Of a DNA stretch of 64,000 bases, positions 8,279-17,058 are shown piece after piece. The stretch's first letter is position 1, and every line of letters starts with the position of its first letter. Under the pieces are notes generated by a model. That model worked only from the letters and a program-made list of their open reading frames with translations. It made no database searches and was not told where the DNA came from. The DNA comes from CAXMQZ01 sp963707075 (lineage in GTDB: Bacteria > Acidobacteriota > Thermoanaerobaculia > Multivoradales > JAHEKO01): NCBI GenBank assembly GCA_963707075.1, contig CAVPOX010000002.1:744001-808000 (forward strand). Direction: 5' to 3'. A program made the translations under genes and the position numbers.

Positions 8279-9819
8279 GCGGTGTTCACCGACTTCTGCT
8301 GCTGACTCCCGACCAGCTCAGTCTCGACTACCCTGCCGCGGCGGCTATCGATCCGGGGCGCGATATGGTGGCCCAGATCGAAGCACCGGAGGACGTCACC
8401 CGCTTGCCTTCACACAAGCAGCGCATCACTCTCTTTCTGACTGCCATGCGCCACTTCGGAGCCAGCCTCCAGGAAGCTGGCTATCGCTGCATCTACCGCG
8501 CTCTCGACGCGCCCGACCATCGGGGCTCCCTGCGGTCCGAGCTGGCAGGCTTGATCGAAGCACTCCACCCGGAAGCCCTGGCCCTTGTCAGGCCAGGTGA
8601 CTGGCGCACACTCGAGACCATCGCCGAGATCGCCGAGCTGAGCTCGACACCCCTGGAGCTGCTGGAGGATCCTCACTTTCTCGTCACGCCGGAGGACTTC
8701 ACCCGTTGGGCCGAGGGCCGCAAGACGCTGGTTCTGGAGCATTTCTATCGCTGGCATCGTAAGCAGCGAGGACTGTTGATCGATGACAGCGGTGCGCCGA
8801 CGGGTGGCCGATGGAATTTCGACGCCGAGAACCGCAAACCTCTCACGGCAGACTCACCGGCTCCGCCGGAGCCGGTTCAGTTCCAGCCTGATGGCACCAC
8901 CCGCGAGGTTATGCAACTGGTAGAGGAGCGCTTTGCGGATTCTCCCGGCCGGCTCGACGCCTTTGGCTGGGGGGTTACGCGACACCAGGCCCTGTTGCTG
9001 CTCGCGGACTTCGTCGAGCAACGACTGCCCCACTTCGGTGACTATCAGGATGCCATGGCACACGGCCGACCCTGGCTGTTCCATTCACTGTTGTCGCCGA
9101 TGCTCAATCTCAAACTGCTCGACCCACGGGAGTGCATCGATGCAGCCATCGCGGCGTACGATGCAGGTCACGCCCCGATCAATGCGGTGGAAGGCTTTCT
9201 GCGGCAAATCATCGGCTGGCGTGAGTTCATTCGCGGGGTCTACTGGCACGAGGGTCCCGGCTACGGCGAGCGCAATCACCTGGAGGCCGAGGGGAAGCTG
9301 CCACGTTTCTACTGGGGCGGTGAGACCGACATGGTCTGCGTCGCCGACGCACTGAAGTCGGTGCTGGAGACCGGCTACGGCCATCACATCCAGCGGTTGA
9401 TGGTGACCGGAAATCTGGCGCTCACCTCGGGGGTAAGCCCCCAGGCGATCTCCGCTTGGTACCTCGGCATGTATGTCGATTCGATGGACTGGGTGACGCT
9501 GCCCAACACCGCCGGCATGGTGATGTTTGCCGATGGCGGCGTGGTCGGCAGCAAGCCGTATGCGTCGACCGGCAAGTACATCCAGCGGATGAGCGACTAC
9601 TGCGTCAGCTGTCGCTACGATCCTGGCACGAGATCCGGGGACGACGCCTGCCCGTTCACTACCTTCTACTGGGACTTCTTGATTCGGAATCGATCCAAGC
9701 TCGAGTCGGTCCCCCGCATGCGCATGATGTACCGCAACGTGGATCGCATCGACGCCGATGAAGCCGCCGCCATCGCCGCCCGCGCGACAGTGCTCCGAGA
9801 GGCCTGGGGTATCAGATAG
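8275..9819 (+). CDS. Fe-S cluster photolyase/cryptochrome (PhrB/CryB type)
   Basis: A 514-residue protein of the prokaryotic [4Fe-4S] photolyase/cryptochrome clade (photolyase-related family; known members repair (6-4) photoproducts or act as photoreceptors). The C-terminal catalytic domain is well kept: HHIQRLMVTGN, DSMDWVTLPN, MFADGG, SKPYASTGKYI. Four cysteines suitable for the cluster are visible: one in TDMVCVADAL and three in SDYCVSCRYDPG...DDACPF. The N-terminal domain has the LTPDQLS opening and EHFYRWHRKQ region. FAD and a second chromophore are expected from the family. Last gene of the light/stress operon starting at 6289. Confidence 0.92.
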   Translation: MSGVHRLLLLTPDQLSLDYPAAAAIDPGRDMVAQIEAPEDVTRLPSHKQRITLFLTAMRHFGASLQEAGYRCIYRALDAPDHRGSLRSELAGLIEALHPEALALVRPGDWRTLETIAEIAELSSTPLELLEDPHFLVTPEDFTRWAEGRKTLVLEHFYRWHRKQRGLLIDDSGAPTGGRWNFDAENRKPLTADSPAPPEPVQFQPDGTTREVMQLVEERFADSPGRLDAFGWGVTRHQALLLLADFVEQRLPHFGDYQDAMAHGRPWLFHSLLSPMLNLKLLDPRECIDAAIAAYDAGHAPINAVEGFLRQIIGWREFIRGVYWHEGPGYGERNHLEAEGKLPRFYWGGETDMVCVADALKSVLETGYGHHIQRLMVTGNLALTSGVSPQAISAWYLGMYVDSMDWVTLPNTAGMVMFADGGVVGSKPYASTGKYIQRMSDYCVSCRYDPGTRSGDDACPFTTFYWDFLIRNRSKLESVPRMRMMYRNVDRIDADEAAAIAARATVLREAWGIR

Positions 9820-9912
9820 CGGCCGATTCGGCTGCCCGGCGATCCTGAGGAGGGACCGATCCAGGGTCGAGCTGGAGCGACCTGCCTCGATGTCGGCCCG
9901 TCGGGTGGACTC

Positions 9913-11166
9913 CTAACGGCGGCTGGGTGGCGATACCGTGATGTCGAGCCACACCGGAAAGTGATCGCTGACGTTGGCGGCCTCGGTAGTGGGCCGTTCG
10001 ACGGCACCATCGCGGATCTCGAGATCGACGGAAGGCAGCACATAGTCGATCCGCATACCCCACTGGGCCGTATCGGCCTCGTCGAGCTCAGCCCAGCTCG
10101 GGTCCACGCCTGCAGATCGAGACTTCGGCGTGAAGCTCCCCTGCACTCGCGGGTGGACCAGAATCAACCGACCGATCGGATTGTTGAACGCGTTGCCTTT
10201 CTGCGGATCGGCATTCAGATCGCCCATGATGACGAATGACGCATCCGCGTTCAGACCGCCCACCCCCCCAGCGTCGTCGTAGATGTAGTCGGCGTCGTTC
10301 AGATAGTCGGCCCAGAAGCGAATCTCGTCGTGATTGCGCTTCTGGTTGCGCTGCTCCTCGCCATCGAAGGCCGCCGGCGTCGGATGGCTGACCAGGAAAT
10401 GGGTCACTGCCCCGTTGGGAAGCCTCACCGGAACATCCCAGTGGCTTTTCGAGCTGAGTCGGAACTCGGCCCACTCCTCTGCGGAGTACCAGGGCTCGCC
10501 CGTCTCGGGATCGATCGGAGCCAGAGCGCCGGGCATGGCACTCCACTTGAACAACTGAAAAGTCCGCGCCTGATGCTCGAGGATCTCGAGATCCTCTCGC
10601 ACCAGCAGCACCATGCTGTACTGCCCGGGGAACGTGCCGAATCCCCAGTTGTCGCCGCCATACGCTCGTCCTTCCGGCGTCTGCTTGTGGGAATCGGGGT
10701 AATCGGTCGCCGGGGGCAACTCTGGGGGCTCGACGACCGCTCGACCGTCGTTGTCGAAATCGTACCCACTCGCAATTCCTGTGTTGGAAGGCCGCATGAA
10801 GGCGCGGTAGTGAATCGACTCGAGACCCTTGCCCTGCGACACAGCCAGAAAGTTCTCGGCAAACCGCTGCCCGTTCTGCCCTTGATCGCCGCCTTCCTGC
10901 CAGGCAGGTCCTGACGGCTGGTCGTAGGTCAGCTCGTTGACGAGCAGGACATCCGGCCGCAGCTCCTGGATGACCGCCGCGGCAGCCCTGGCCCGCCGAT
11001 TGGCAGGATCCGCCACCTCTTCCGTGCGCAAGTCTTCGATATTGAAAGTGGCAACCCTCAGATCGAAGGTGTCGGGTTCCGGCATGGTCTCGTCGACCTC
11101 CCTCGGCGAACCACAACCCATGAGACTGTTGAGGCCCACCATCACAACAGCCAGACAACGGTGCAT
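9913..11166 (-). CDS. Endonuclease/exonuclease/phosphatase-family lipoprotein
   Basis: A 417-residue protein with a short signal peptide ending in a lipobox (LMGC, Cys at residue 18), so probably lipid-anchored outside the cytoplasm. The body is an endonuclease/exonuclease/phosphatase fold: VATFNIEDL near residue 40, LVNELTYDQ for the metal-binding Glu, a VSHPTP strand, MGDLNADP (Asp-x-Asn) and a final NVSDHFPVWLDI with the catalytic Asp-His. These motifs are all intact, so phosphodiesterase or nuclease activity is likely; a secreted DNase or phospholipid-type phosphodiesterase are both possible. A TAGGAT hexamer sits six bases before the ATG. It is divergent from proC with 130 bases between. 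Confidence 0.85.
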   Translation of the reverse strand: MHRCLAVVMVGLNSLMGCGSPREVDETMPEPDTFDLRVATFNIEDLRTEEVADPANRRARAAAAVIQELRPDVLLVNELTYDQPSGPAWQEGGDQGQNGQRFAENFLAVSQGKGLESIHYRAFMRPSNTGIASGYDFDNDGRAVVEPPELPPATDYPDSHKQTPEGRAYGGDNWGFGTFPGQYSMVLLVREDLEILEHQARTFQLFKWSAMPGALAPIDPETGEPWYSAEEWAEFRLSSKSHWDVPVRLPNGAVTHFLVSHPTPAAFDGEEQRNQKRNHDEIRFWADYLNDADYIYDDAGGVGGLNADASFVIMGDLNADPQKGNAFNNPIGRLILVHPRVQGSFTPKSRSAGVDPSWAELDEADTAQWGMRIDYVLPSVDLEIRDGAVERPTTEAANVSDHFPVWLDITVSPPSRR

Positions 11167-11172
11167 ACCGCG

Positions 11173-11178
11173 ATCCTA
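11173..11178 (-). promoter_or_regulatory. Candidate -10 element TAGGAT
   Basis: On the minus strand TAGGAT lies six bases upstream of the lipoprotein start at 11166. There is no clear -35 element and no Shine-Dalgarno sequence between it and the ATG, which fits a leaderless transcript. Confidence 0.4.
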
Positions 11179-11296
11179 TCGCGCTCGACTTGCTGGCAGC
11201 GTCGGGACGCCTCGACCATCGGATTCAGCTCGGATCCAACGGCTTCCAGATCCAAGCTCTGCGCTTTTCCGGTATCCTGTCGCCCTTGGAGGAACA

Positions 11297-12115
11297 ATGA
11301 TGGCCCAACTCTCACTCGACCGTGTCGCAGTCATCGGTGCCGGCAAGATGGGCATCACCATGATTCAGGCCTTACTGGAGCGCACGAACCTCGAGCCCGG
11401 CAATGTCGTGGCCACCCGCAAACATGCCACACCACTCGAGGAGTTGGCGAGGGACACAGGCGTCCAGGTGACGACCGATAATCGGCAGGCTATCCGGGGG
11501 GCCGATGTCATCCTGCTCTGTGTCAAACCGCAGACCATCACCGACGTCATCGATGAGATCGCTCCGGAGCTGAAGGAAGACCAGATCGTCGTCTCGATCG
11601 CAGCCGGGGTCACCTCTGCGCAGATGGACGAGAGGCTATCCAGCAAAGTGCCCATGGTCCGTGCCATGCCCAACACACCCAGCCTCATCGGCGCGGGCAT
11701 GACTGCGGTCTGTGGCGGCCAATACGCCACCGACGAGCACCTGGAGATCACGCGTCAGATCTTTGCCGTCATGGGTCGAGCCATCGTGCTCGACGAGAAA
11801 TACTTCGACGCGTTTACCGGTCTTGGCGCCTCCGGCCCCGCGTTCATCTACATCGTCATCGAGTCGCTGGCCGAAGGCGGCGTCAAGATGGGCCTTCCCC
11901 GCCAGATTGCTACCGAGGTCGCTGCCCAGGCCTGCCTCGGTGCCTCACAGATGGTGCTCGAAACCGAAGAGCACCCGGCCCTGCTCAAGGACGCCGTGAC
12001 CACCCCCGCCGGCTGTACCATGGACGGCATCATTACCCTCGAAGAGGGCGGCCTGCGTGTCACGCTGATCAAGACGGTCGTCGAGGCAACACGTCGGGCC
12101 GGGCAGCTGGGCTGA
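11297..12115 (+). CDS. proC: Pyrroline-5-carboxylate reductase
   Basis: A 272-residue protein matching ProC, which reduces pyrroline-5-carboxylate to proline with NAD(P)H in the cytoplasm. It has the GAGKMG dinucleotide motif at ~12-17, the LCVKPQTI segment, VRAMPNTPSLIGAGMT and the C-terminal oligomerisation/active-site region LGASGPAFIY...TTPAGCTMDGI...L. GGAGG at 11288-11292 precedes two adjacent ATGs at 11297 and 11300; the second gives better spacing. The long in-frame extension upstream overlaps the divergent lipoprotein gene and is not coding. It stands alone, with a TATCCT hexamer upstream as a possible -10 element. Confidence 0.95.
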   Translation: MMAQLSLDRVAVIGAGKMGITMIQALLERTNLEPGNVVATRKHATPLEELARDTGVQVTTDNRQAIRGADVILLCVKPQTITDVIDEIAPELKEDQIVVSIAAGVTSAQMDERLSSKVPMVRAMPNTPSLIGAGMTAVCGGQYATDEHLEITRQIFAVMGRAIVLDEKYFDAFTGLGASGPAFIYIVIESLAEGGVKMGLPRQIATEVAAQACLGASQMVLETEEHPALLKDAVTTPAGCTMDGIITLEEGGLRVTLIKTVVEATRRAGQLG

Positions 12116-12147
12116 CGAAGGCAGCGCGGCCCTGCCAGAGAATAGGG

Positions 12148-12160
12148 GGGGCCGAGCCCC
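12148..12160. terminator. Possible hairpin between convergent genes
   Basis: GGGGC at 12148-12152 pairs with GCCCC at 12156-12160 around a three-base loop, in the short gap between proC and the convergent reductase gene. There is no T-run on either side, so intrinsic termination is only a possibility. Confidence 0.25.
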
Positions 12161-12162
12161 GC

Positions 12163-13251
12163 TCAGGCCATCGCCTCTGAGCCGATTTCCGGGTGCGCCT
12201 TGACGAAGCGGACGAGATTGTCGACGTAGCCGGAGAAGCGGGGGCAGGCGATGCCGCTACCCTCGAGATCTCGCACCGTTTGCTCGACGCAGTAGTGGGT
12301 CGGGTGAACGAAGTAGTCGATCGCGGCCGAGGGAATCCCCATCAAGCGGTAAACGCCGGGTACATGGTCGATCGCGGCCTTGGCGACGCCCTTCATGGCC
12401 GGCACCCGAACAACCATCCTGCCGGTTGCCCGGCCAGCCTCGGCGATCATCTCGTCGACGGTTAGCGGTGCCGGGTCGGCGAGCTGGTAGACCTTGCCGG
12501 CTGACGCTTCGATCCCACTGAGGTAGCTCAGCGACTCCACCAGGAAGTCGCTGGGTACCACATTGACCCGGGTGGTCTTGGGGTTGCCGACCATCGGCAT
12601 GACGGCCACCATGGGTTGCTTCAGGAGCCAGCGGATCACGTAGTAGGGACCATCGTACTTCTGCGTCGCGCCGGTGTGGCTGTCACCGACGACGATCGCG
12701 GGACGATAGATGGTTACCGGCAGACCGTCTCGCATTCGCTTCTGCACCTCGACCTCGGCGTGGTACTTCGTTTCCTCGTAGAAGTTGTTGAACTCCTGGC
12801 CCTTGATGAGATCACGCTCACTGAAGATGCCGGCGTACCGGCCGCTCACGTAGCAGGTGCTGACGTACTGGAAACGATCGAGGTCAGGACAACCCGCGGC
12901 GAAGTCGAGCATGTTGATCGTGCCTTCGACATTGACCTTCATCGCCAGATCACGACGGACGCTCAGATCGTAGACCGCCGCGAGGTGGTAGATCTCGCGA
13001 ATCTCCTGCTGCAGCTCCCCCCGCACCGCCAGGCCCAGCCCCGGTCGGGTGATGTCACCCTCGACGAGCTCGATGCGCTTCTTGAGCTCGGGATGCCCGT
13101 GCGTCACCTCGTTGGCACGCTGCCTGGCCATTTCCATGAACTTTCCCTGCACGAGACAGACAGCGGTGTCCTCGCTCGCCCGCAGCAACACCCGCGGTAA
13201 AAGCTCCGAGCCCAGAAAGCCCGGAAAACCGGTAAAGAAGATCTTCGACAT
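12163..13251 (-). CDS. Thioester-reductase-like SDR (fatty acyl reductase/NAD-binding-4 family)
   Basis: Extended SDR of 362 residues. It opens with FFTGFPGFLGSELL (nucleotide motif GxxGFLG), followed by VEGDIT, HLAAVYD, YVSTCYVSGR and the catalytic YEETK. This pattern is that of the NAD-binding-4 family, which includes fatty acyl-CoA reductases and thioester reductase domains that release acyl chains from carrier proteins as aldehydes or alcohols. It lies 14 bases downstream of the aldehyde dehydrogenase gene, so both are likely co-transcribed. The divergent operon encodes ACP and ketosynthase, and an acyl-ACP or acyl-CoA substrate is therefore plausible but unproven. Confidence 0.8.
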   Translation of the reverse strand: MSKIFFTGFPGFLGSELLPRVLLRASEDTAVCLVQGKFMEMARQRANEVTHGHPELKKRIELVEGDITRPGLGLAVRGELQQEIREIYHLAAVYDLSVRRDLAMKVNVEGTINMLDFAAGCPDLDRFQYVSTCYVSGRYAGIFSERDLIKGQEFNNFYEETKYHAEVEVQKRMRDGLPVTIYRPAIVVGDSHTGATQKYDGPYYVIRWLLKQPMVAVMPMVGNPKTTRVNVVPSDFLVESLSYLSGIEASAGKVYQLADPAPLTVDEMIAEAGRATGRMVVRVPAMKGVAKAAIDHVPGVYRLMGIPSAAIDYFVHPTHYCVEQTVRDLEGSGIACPRFSGYVDNLVRFVKAHPEIGSEAMA

Positions 13252-13265
13252 CAGTCTCTCCCCAG

Positions 13266-14885
13266 CTATCGAATCCCAGGTACCCGTTTGAGCAGCCAGA
13301 GCGCACTCGACATCAGACGGCTGTAGCTTTCTTCCTCGACGCCTTCCGGCGCAGCGATTGGTAGCAGCCGCTGGACCGCGATGGTCTGCGGTTCGGTGTA
13401 TTTCACAATGCCCTCGGCTCCATGGCGACGACCGATCCCCGAATCCTTGAATCCCCCCATGGGAGCATCCATGGAGCCCCAGGCGGCGGCATAGGCTTCG
13501 TTGACGTTTACCGTGCCCACCTGCATTCGCTTCGCCAGAGCCTCCCCTCGACTGAGATCCCCGGTCCAGATGCTGGCATTCAGCCCGTAGCGACTGTCGT
13601 TCGCCAACTCCACCACCTCATCCGCCTCGGCGAAGGGATACACCGACACGACCGGACCGAAGGTCTCCTCTCGGTAGAGCTCCATCTCTTTGGTGACATC
13701 TGCCAAAACGGTGGGCTCGAAGAAATAGGGGCCAATATCGGGACGGCCCCGCCCGCCGGTGAGCACCCGCGCACCCTTGTCCACCGCATCTTGCACGTGG
13801 GCCGTGACCGTTTCGAGCTGTTGCCGCGAAGACAGCGATCCCAGATCGACCCCGTAGTCGAGGTTGGTGCCCATCGTGAGCTTGCTGGCGCCGGAGACAA
13901 AACGGCCGACGAAGCGGTCGAATATCTCCTGGTGGACATAGAGACGCTCGGTCGCGATGCAGAGCTGCCCTGCATTGGTAAAGCTGCCGCGCAGTGCACC
14001 ATCCACCGCCGCGTCGAGCTCGGCGTCGGCCAGGATGATCATCGGGTTCTTGCCACCCAACTCGAGCGAGCAGCCGATCAGACGCTCGCCCGCCTGTCTA
14101 CCGACGATCCGCCCGGTCCTGGTGCTGCCCGTGAAGGTGATGAAGTCGACATTGTCGATCATCGGCGTCCCGAGCTCGGAGCCCCTACCCGTGACCACCT
14201 GAAACAGATCGTAGGGGAGTCCCGACTCGCGCATAAGCGCTACCGCCCACAAGGCGGTAAAGGGCGTCTGCTGGTCCGGTTTCAGCACGGCGCCATTACC
14301 TGCCATCAAAGCCGCGATCGCATCGGTGACACCCATGCTCAGGGGGTAGTTCCAGGGCGCGATGAAGCCCACGACACCCTTTGGTGGATGGAGCTCCCGG
14401 GCGAAGGTCAGGCCCGGCAAGGCCCCCTTGCGGCGACGCGTCTGCAGGTGACGCTCGGCATTGAGCGCGTAGTACCGCGCCACCATGGCCACATCCAGAA
14501 TCTCTTCGAAGGCGTGCCGTCTTGCCTTGCCCGTTTCCAGCTGGATGATGTCGAGAATCTCGTCCTGTCGATCGAGAATCAGGTCGTGATACTTCATGAA
14601 AACCCGACCCCGTGCACTGAAGCTGCGCTGACACCACTCTTCTTGCGCCCGCCTCGCCCTGCGAACTGCGAGCTCGACGGTTGCCGCAGTGCAGCGAGGG
14701 GTTCGAGCCAGCGTCTCACCGGCAAAGGGAATCTCCACCGGAATGGTCCCGGTCTCGTCGCCGGCGTGCGGAATCAACTCCAGCAGAGCCTTCAGCAGCT
14801 CCGGAGTCATTACGCCTGCAGCTTTGATCTGACCAGTAGAGGTTGAAATCGAGGAACGCTCTCCGATCTTTTCGGCGATGGCCAT
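13266..14885 (-). CDS. Aldehyde dehydrogenase (succinate-semialdehyde dehydrogenase-like)
   Basis: NAD(P)-dependent aldehyde dehydrogenase of 539 residues, slightly long because of an N-terminal leader (~50 residues) and a C-terminal tail of ~45 residues that ends in a short hydrophobic, basic helix (SALWLLKRVPGIR). Key motifs are intact: GFIAPWNYP, FTGSTRTGR, LELGGKNPMI (general-base Glu) and NAGQLCIATER (catalytic Cys). The tail may bring the enzyme to a membrane, as in fatty aldehyde dehydrogenases. GGAGGAG precedes the ATG at 14885. Together with the downstream reductase it could interconvert acyl thioester, aldehyde and acid. Confidence 0.88.
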   Translation of the reverse strand: MAIAEKIGERSSISTSTGQIKAAGVMTPELLKALLELIPHAGDETGTIPVEIPFAGETLARTPRCTAATVELAVRRARRAQEEWCQRSFSARGRVFMKYHDLILDRQDEILDIIQLETGKARRHAFEEILDVAMVARYYALNAERHLQTRRRKGALPGLTFARELHPPKGVVGFIAPWNYPLSMGVTDAIAALMAGNGAVLKPDQQTPFTALWAVALMRESGLPYDLFQVVTGRGSELGTPMIDNVDFITFTGSTRTGRIVGRQAGERLIGCSLELGGKNPMIILADAELDAAVDGALRGSFTNAGQLCIATERLYVHQEIFDRFVGRFVSGASKLTMGTNLDYGVDLGSLSSRQQLETVTAHVQDAVDKGARVLTGGRGRPDIGPYFFEPTVLADVTKEMELYREETFGPVVSVYPFAEADEVVELANDSRYGLNASIWTGDLSRGEALAKRMQVGTVNVNEAYAAAWGSMDAPMGGFKDSGIGRRHGAEGIVKYTEPQTIAVQRLLPIAAPEGVEEESYSRLMSSALWLLKRVPGIR

Positions 14886-14989
14886 GATGGTGGACTCCTC
14901 CGTCTAGGCTGCGTGGTCGACGGCTTATGCCGCACCACGGCATCCATTATGGCATCCTTTCGCCGCCGCCGCTGCGAGCCACCTTGAGC

Positions 14990-14995
14990 TATGAT
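14990..14995 (+). promoter_or_regulatory. Candidate -10 element of the ACP operon
   Basis: TATGAT, one mismatch from consensus, ends 35 bases before the ACP start; a GGGGAG ribosome site follows at about 15016-15021. No convincing -35 element is visible. Confidence 0.35.
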
Positions 14996-15030
14996 TCAGG
15001 GCGACACGAGAATGAGTAGGGGAGAACACC

Positions 15031-15297
15031 ATGTCGGATACCGATTCCATCCGCGCCAAGGTCATCGAGCATCTGATCGCGGCTTCAGACGAAGACTTCA
15101 AATCCGAAGACGTCAATGAAAACAGCTCCTTGCGGGATGATCTCGACCTGAGCTCTCTGCAGGCGGTCACCCTGGTCATGGATCTGGAGGACGAGTTCGG
15201 CGTAGTCATCGAGGACGAAGAGCTCGAAAAGCTCTCGACCGTTGGCGATGTGCTCAATATTGTCCTGGCAAAACAAGCTGAAGCCGAGGCGGGCTAG
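15031..15297 (+). CDS. Acyl carrier protein
   Basis: An 88-residue acidic protein with the four-helix acyl carrier protein pattern. The phosphopantetheine site is in LSSLQAVTL with Ser42 as the attachment residue; the usual Asp before this Ser is replaced by another Ser, which marks a specialised carrier rather than the housekeeping AcpP. DLEDEFG and EDEELEKLSTVGDV complete helices 2-4. It is the first gene of a five-gene operon (ketosynthase, dehydratase, phosphoesterase, SDR) and starts behind GGGGAG. The growing acyl chain is presumably carried by this protein. Confidence 0.88.
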   Translation: MSDTDSIRAKVIEHLIAASDEDFKSEDVNENSSLRDDLDLSSLQAVTLVMDLEDEFGVVIEDEELEKLSTVGDVLNIVLAKQAEAEAG

Positions 15298-15305
15298 GCC
15301 AGGCG

Positions 15306-16556
15306 ATGGCCAGACGTGTTGTCGTCACCGGAGTCGGACTGGTCTCCTGTCTGGGCCACGACTACGGGCCTGTTCTCGCCGCACTGGAACAGGGCCGAAG
15401 CGGTGTGCGCAGTGTCCCCGAAGAGTGGCTGGGGCGCGGCCTGAAGAGTCTCGTCGCCGGAACGATCGAAGATCTCGAGGACAAACAGGCCGCGGCGGGT
15501 CTCTCCAAGAAGCTCGTTCCCGGAATGTCTGACGCCGCCCGCTTCTCCTGCATTGCGGCCAAAGACGCTGTCGGCGGCGCGGGTTGGAGTGAAGACGCGC
15601 TCCAGTCGCAGGAAACGATCTGTATCGTGGGGACAGGCGTGGGGAGCGTGGATGCCGTTCAGAAGGCCGCTCAGCTCTACTACACCGATCGCATTCGCAG
15701 GGTCGATCCCTACACGGTGCTTCGCTGTATGTCGAGCTCGTCGAGCGCTGCCGTGTCCAATTTCCTCAAGATTCGCGGCCGCAGCTACTCCCTGAGCTCA
15801 GCCTGCGCCACCTCTGCGCACAACATCGGACATGCGGTGGAGCTGATTCGTGGTGGAGTTGCGGAGCGTGCCATCGCCGGTGGCGGTGAGGACATCACCG
15901 AGCTCATCACCGCGGCGTTTCAAGGCTTGCGCCTGGCACTCTCGACACGCTACAACGACACACCCACCAAGGCATCGAGACCCTATGACGCCAACCGCGA
16001 TGGTTTCGTTATCAGCGGTGGTGCCGGCATCGTGGCGCTCGAAGAGCTCGAGCAGGCCCGACAGCGCGGTGCCAGGATCTATGGCGAAATACTGGGCTAT
16101 GCGGCCAACTCGGACGGCTTCGACCTGGTCCTGCCAGAGCCGGAAGGCCTGCAAGCCGGGGCCTGCATGCTGACTGCCCTCGAGGATGCCGGAATCGACG
16201 CATCGGAGGTGGATTACGTCAACACCCACGGCACCTCGACGATCCACGGTGATGTCGCCGAGGTCAAAGCCCTGCAGCGGGTCTTTGGCGATGCGCTACC
16301 GCCCTTCTCCTCCACCAAATCGATGACCGGACACGGCATCGGCGCCGCTGGAGGTCTCGAGCTGATCTTCTGTCTGGGCATGATGGAGAAGGGGTTTATC
16401 GCCCCATCGATCAACATCGAGACACTCGACGCCGCAGTCGAAGGACTGCCGGTTGTCACCGAGACCCAGAAACGGGAACTGACGACCATTCTGTCCAACA
16501 ATTTCGGATTCGGTGGAACCAACGCCACCCTGGTCTTGCGAAAGCTCGATGACTAG
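15306..16556 (+). CDS. Beta-ketoacyl-[ACP] synthase (KAS I/II type)
   Basis: Thiolase-fold condensing enzyme of 416 residues that joins malonyl-ACP to an acyl chain. The Cys-His-His triad is intact: SACATSAHNIG (Cys), NTHGTSTIHGD (first His) and KSMTGHGIGAAGG (second His), with a closing NNFGFGGTNA loop. Length is normal for FabB/FabF. It starts 8 bases after the ACP gene and overlaps the following dehydratase by 8 bases. Because it has its own carrier protein and no fabD, fabH or acc genes nearby, it probably extends a special acyl chain rather than serving bulk fatty acid synthesis. Confidence 0.92.
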   Translation: MARRVVVTGVGLVSCLGHDYGPVLAALEQGRSGVRSVPEEWLGRGLKSLVAGTIEDLEDKQAAAGLSKKLVPGMSDAARFSCIAAKDAVGGAGWSEDALQSQETICIVGTGVGSVDAVQKAAQLYYTDRIRRVDPYTVLRCMSSSSSAAVSNFLKIRGRSYSLSSACATSAHNIGHAVELIRGGVAERAIAGGGEDITELITAAFQGLRLALSTRYNDTPTKASRPYDANRDGFVISGGAGIVALEELEQARQRGARIYGEILGYAANSDGFDLVLPEPEGLQAGACMLTALEDAGIDASEVDYVNTHGTSTIHGDVAEVKALQRVFGDALPPFSSTKSMTGHGIGAAGGLELIFCLGMMEKGFIAPSINIETLDAAVEGLPVVTETQKRELTTILSNNFGFGGTNATLVLRKLDD

Positions 16557-17058
16557 GGCGGCGATCGATTCCCTGCGCGATTCCACAGGATGCCTCGATC
16601 GAGCGGCCCTTAGGTCGATCCTGCCCTATGGCGACGACTTTCTGTTCGTCGACGACGTGGCGAAGCTGACGGACTCGGAGGTCGAGGCCAGCTTTGCCGT
16701 GCCAACGGACGCCCCGTTTGTCCGTTCCCATTTCGTGGGCCTGCCCATCATGCCAGGCGTCCTCGTCGGTGAAGGGATGGCCCAGGCTGGGTCTCTCGTC
16801 GTGCGCTACAACCTCGAGAATCACCACCTTCACGACCTGTTGGCTTTCCAGATCGAACACGCTCGTTTCTCGCACGCGGCGCGCCCCGGCGACAGACTCG
16901 ACTACCACGTCCGGTTGCTTCGCCTCCGCCGACAGGTCGCCAGGCTGGAAGGCGAGGTTCTGGTCGCGGGTCGGGAAATCTGCCAGGCCCGCATGGTGCT
17001 GGCGATCATCGAACGGGACAAGCTGCAGCAAGAGCTCGAGGCCCTCGGCAAGTCATGA
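16549..17058 (+). CDS. FabZ-like 3-hydroxyacyl-ACP dehydratase
   Basis: A 169-residue hotdog-fold protein. The stretch ILPYGDDFLFVDDV followed by SHFVGLPIMPGVLVGEGMAQ aligns with the FabZ signature; the catalytic His (in SHFVG, where FabZ has GHFPG) and Glu (in VGEGMAQ) are both kept. The reaction would be removal of water from 3-hydroxyacyl-ACP. Start ATG at 16549 overlaps the end of the ketosynthase gene; the ATGA at the 3' end overlaps the phosphoesterase start. The N-terminal ~20 residues are longer than typical FabZ. Confidence 0.82.
   Translation: MTRAAIDSLRDSTGCLDRAALRSILPYGDDFLFVDDVAKLTDSEVEASFAVPTDAPFVRSHFVGLPIMPGVLVGEGMAQAGSLVVRYNLENHHLHDLLAFQIEHARFSHAARPGDRLDYHVRLLRLRRQVARLEGEVLVAGREICQARMVLAIIERDKLQQELEALGKS

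Noticed and set aside
13422..14846. Plus-strand open frame of 474 codons
   Set aside because: Antisense to the aldehyde dehydrogenase gene, with no recognisable domain and no ribosome site.
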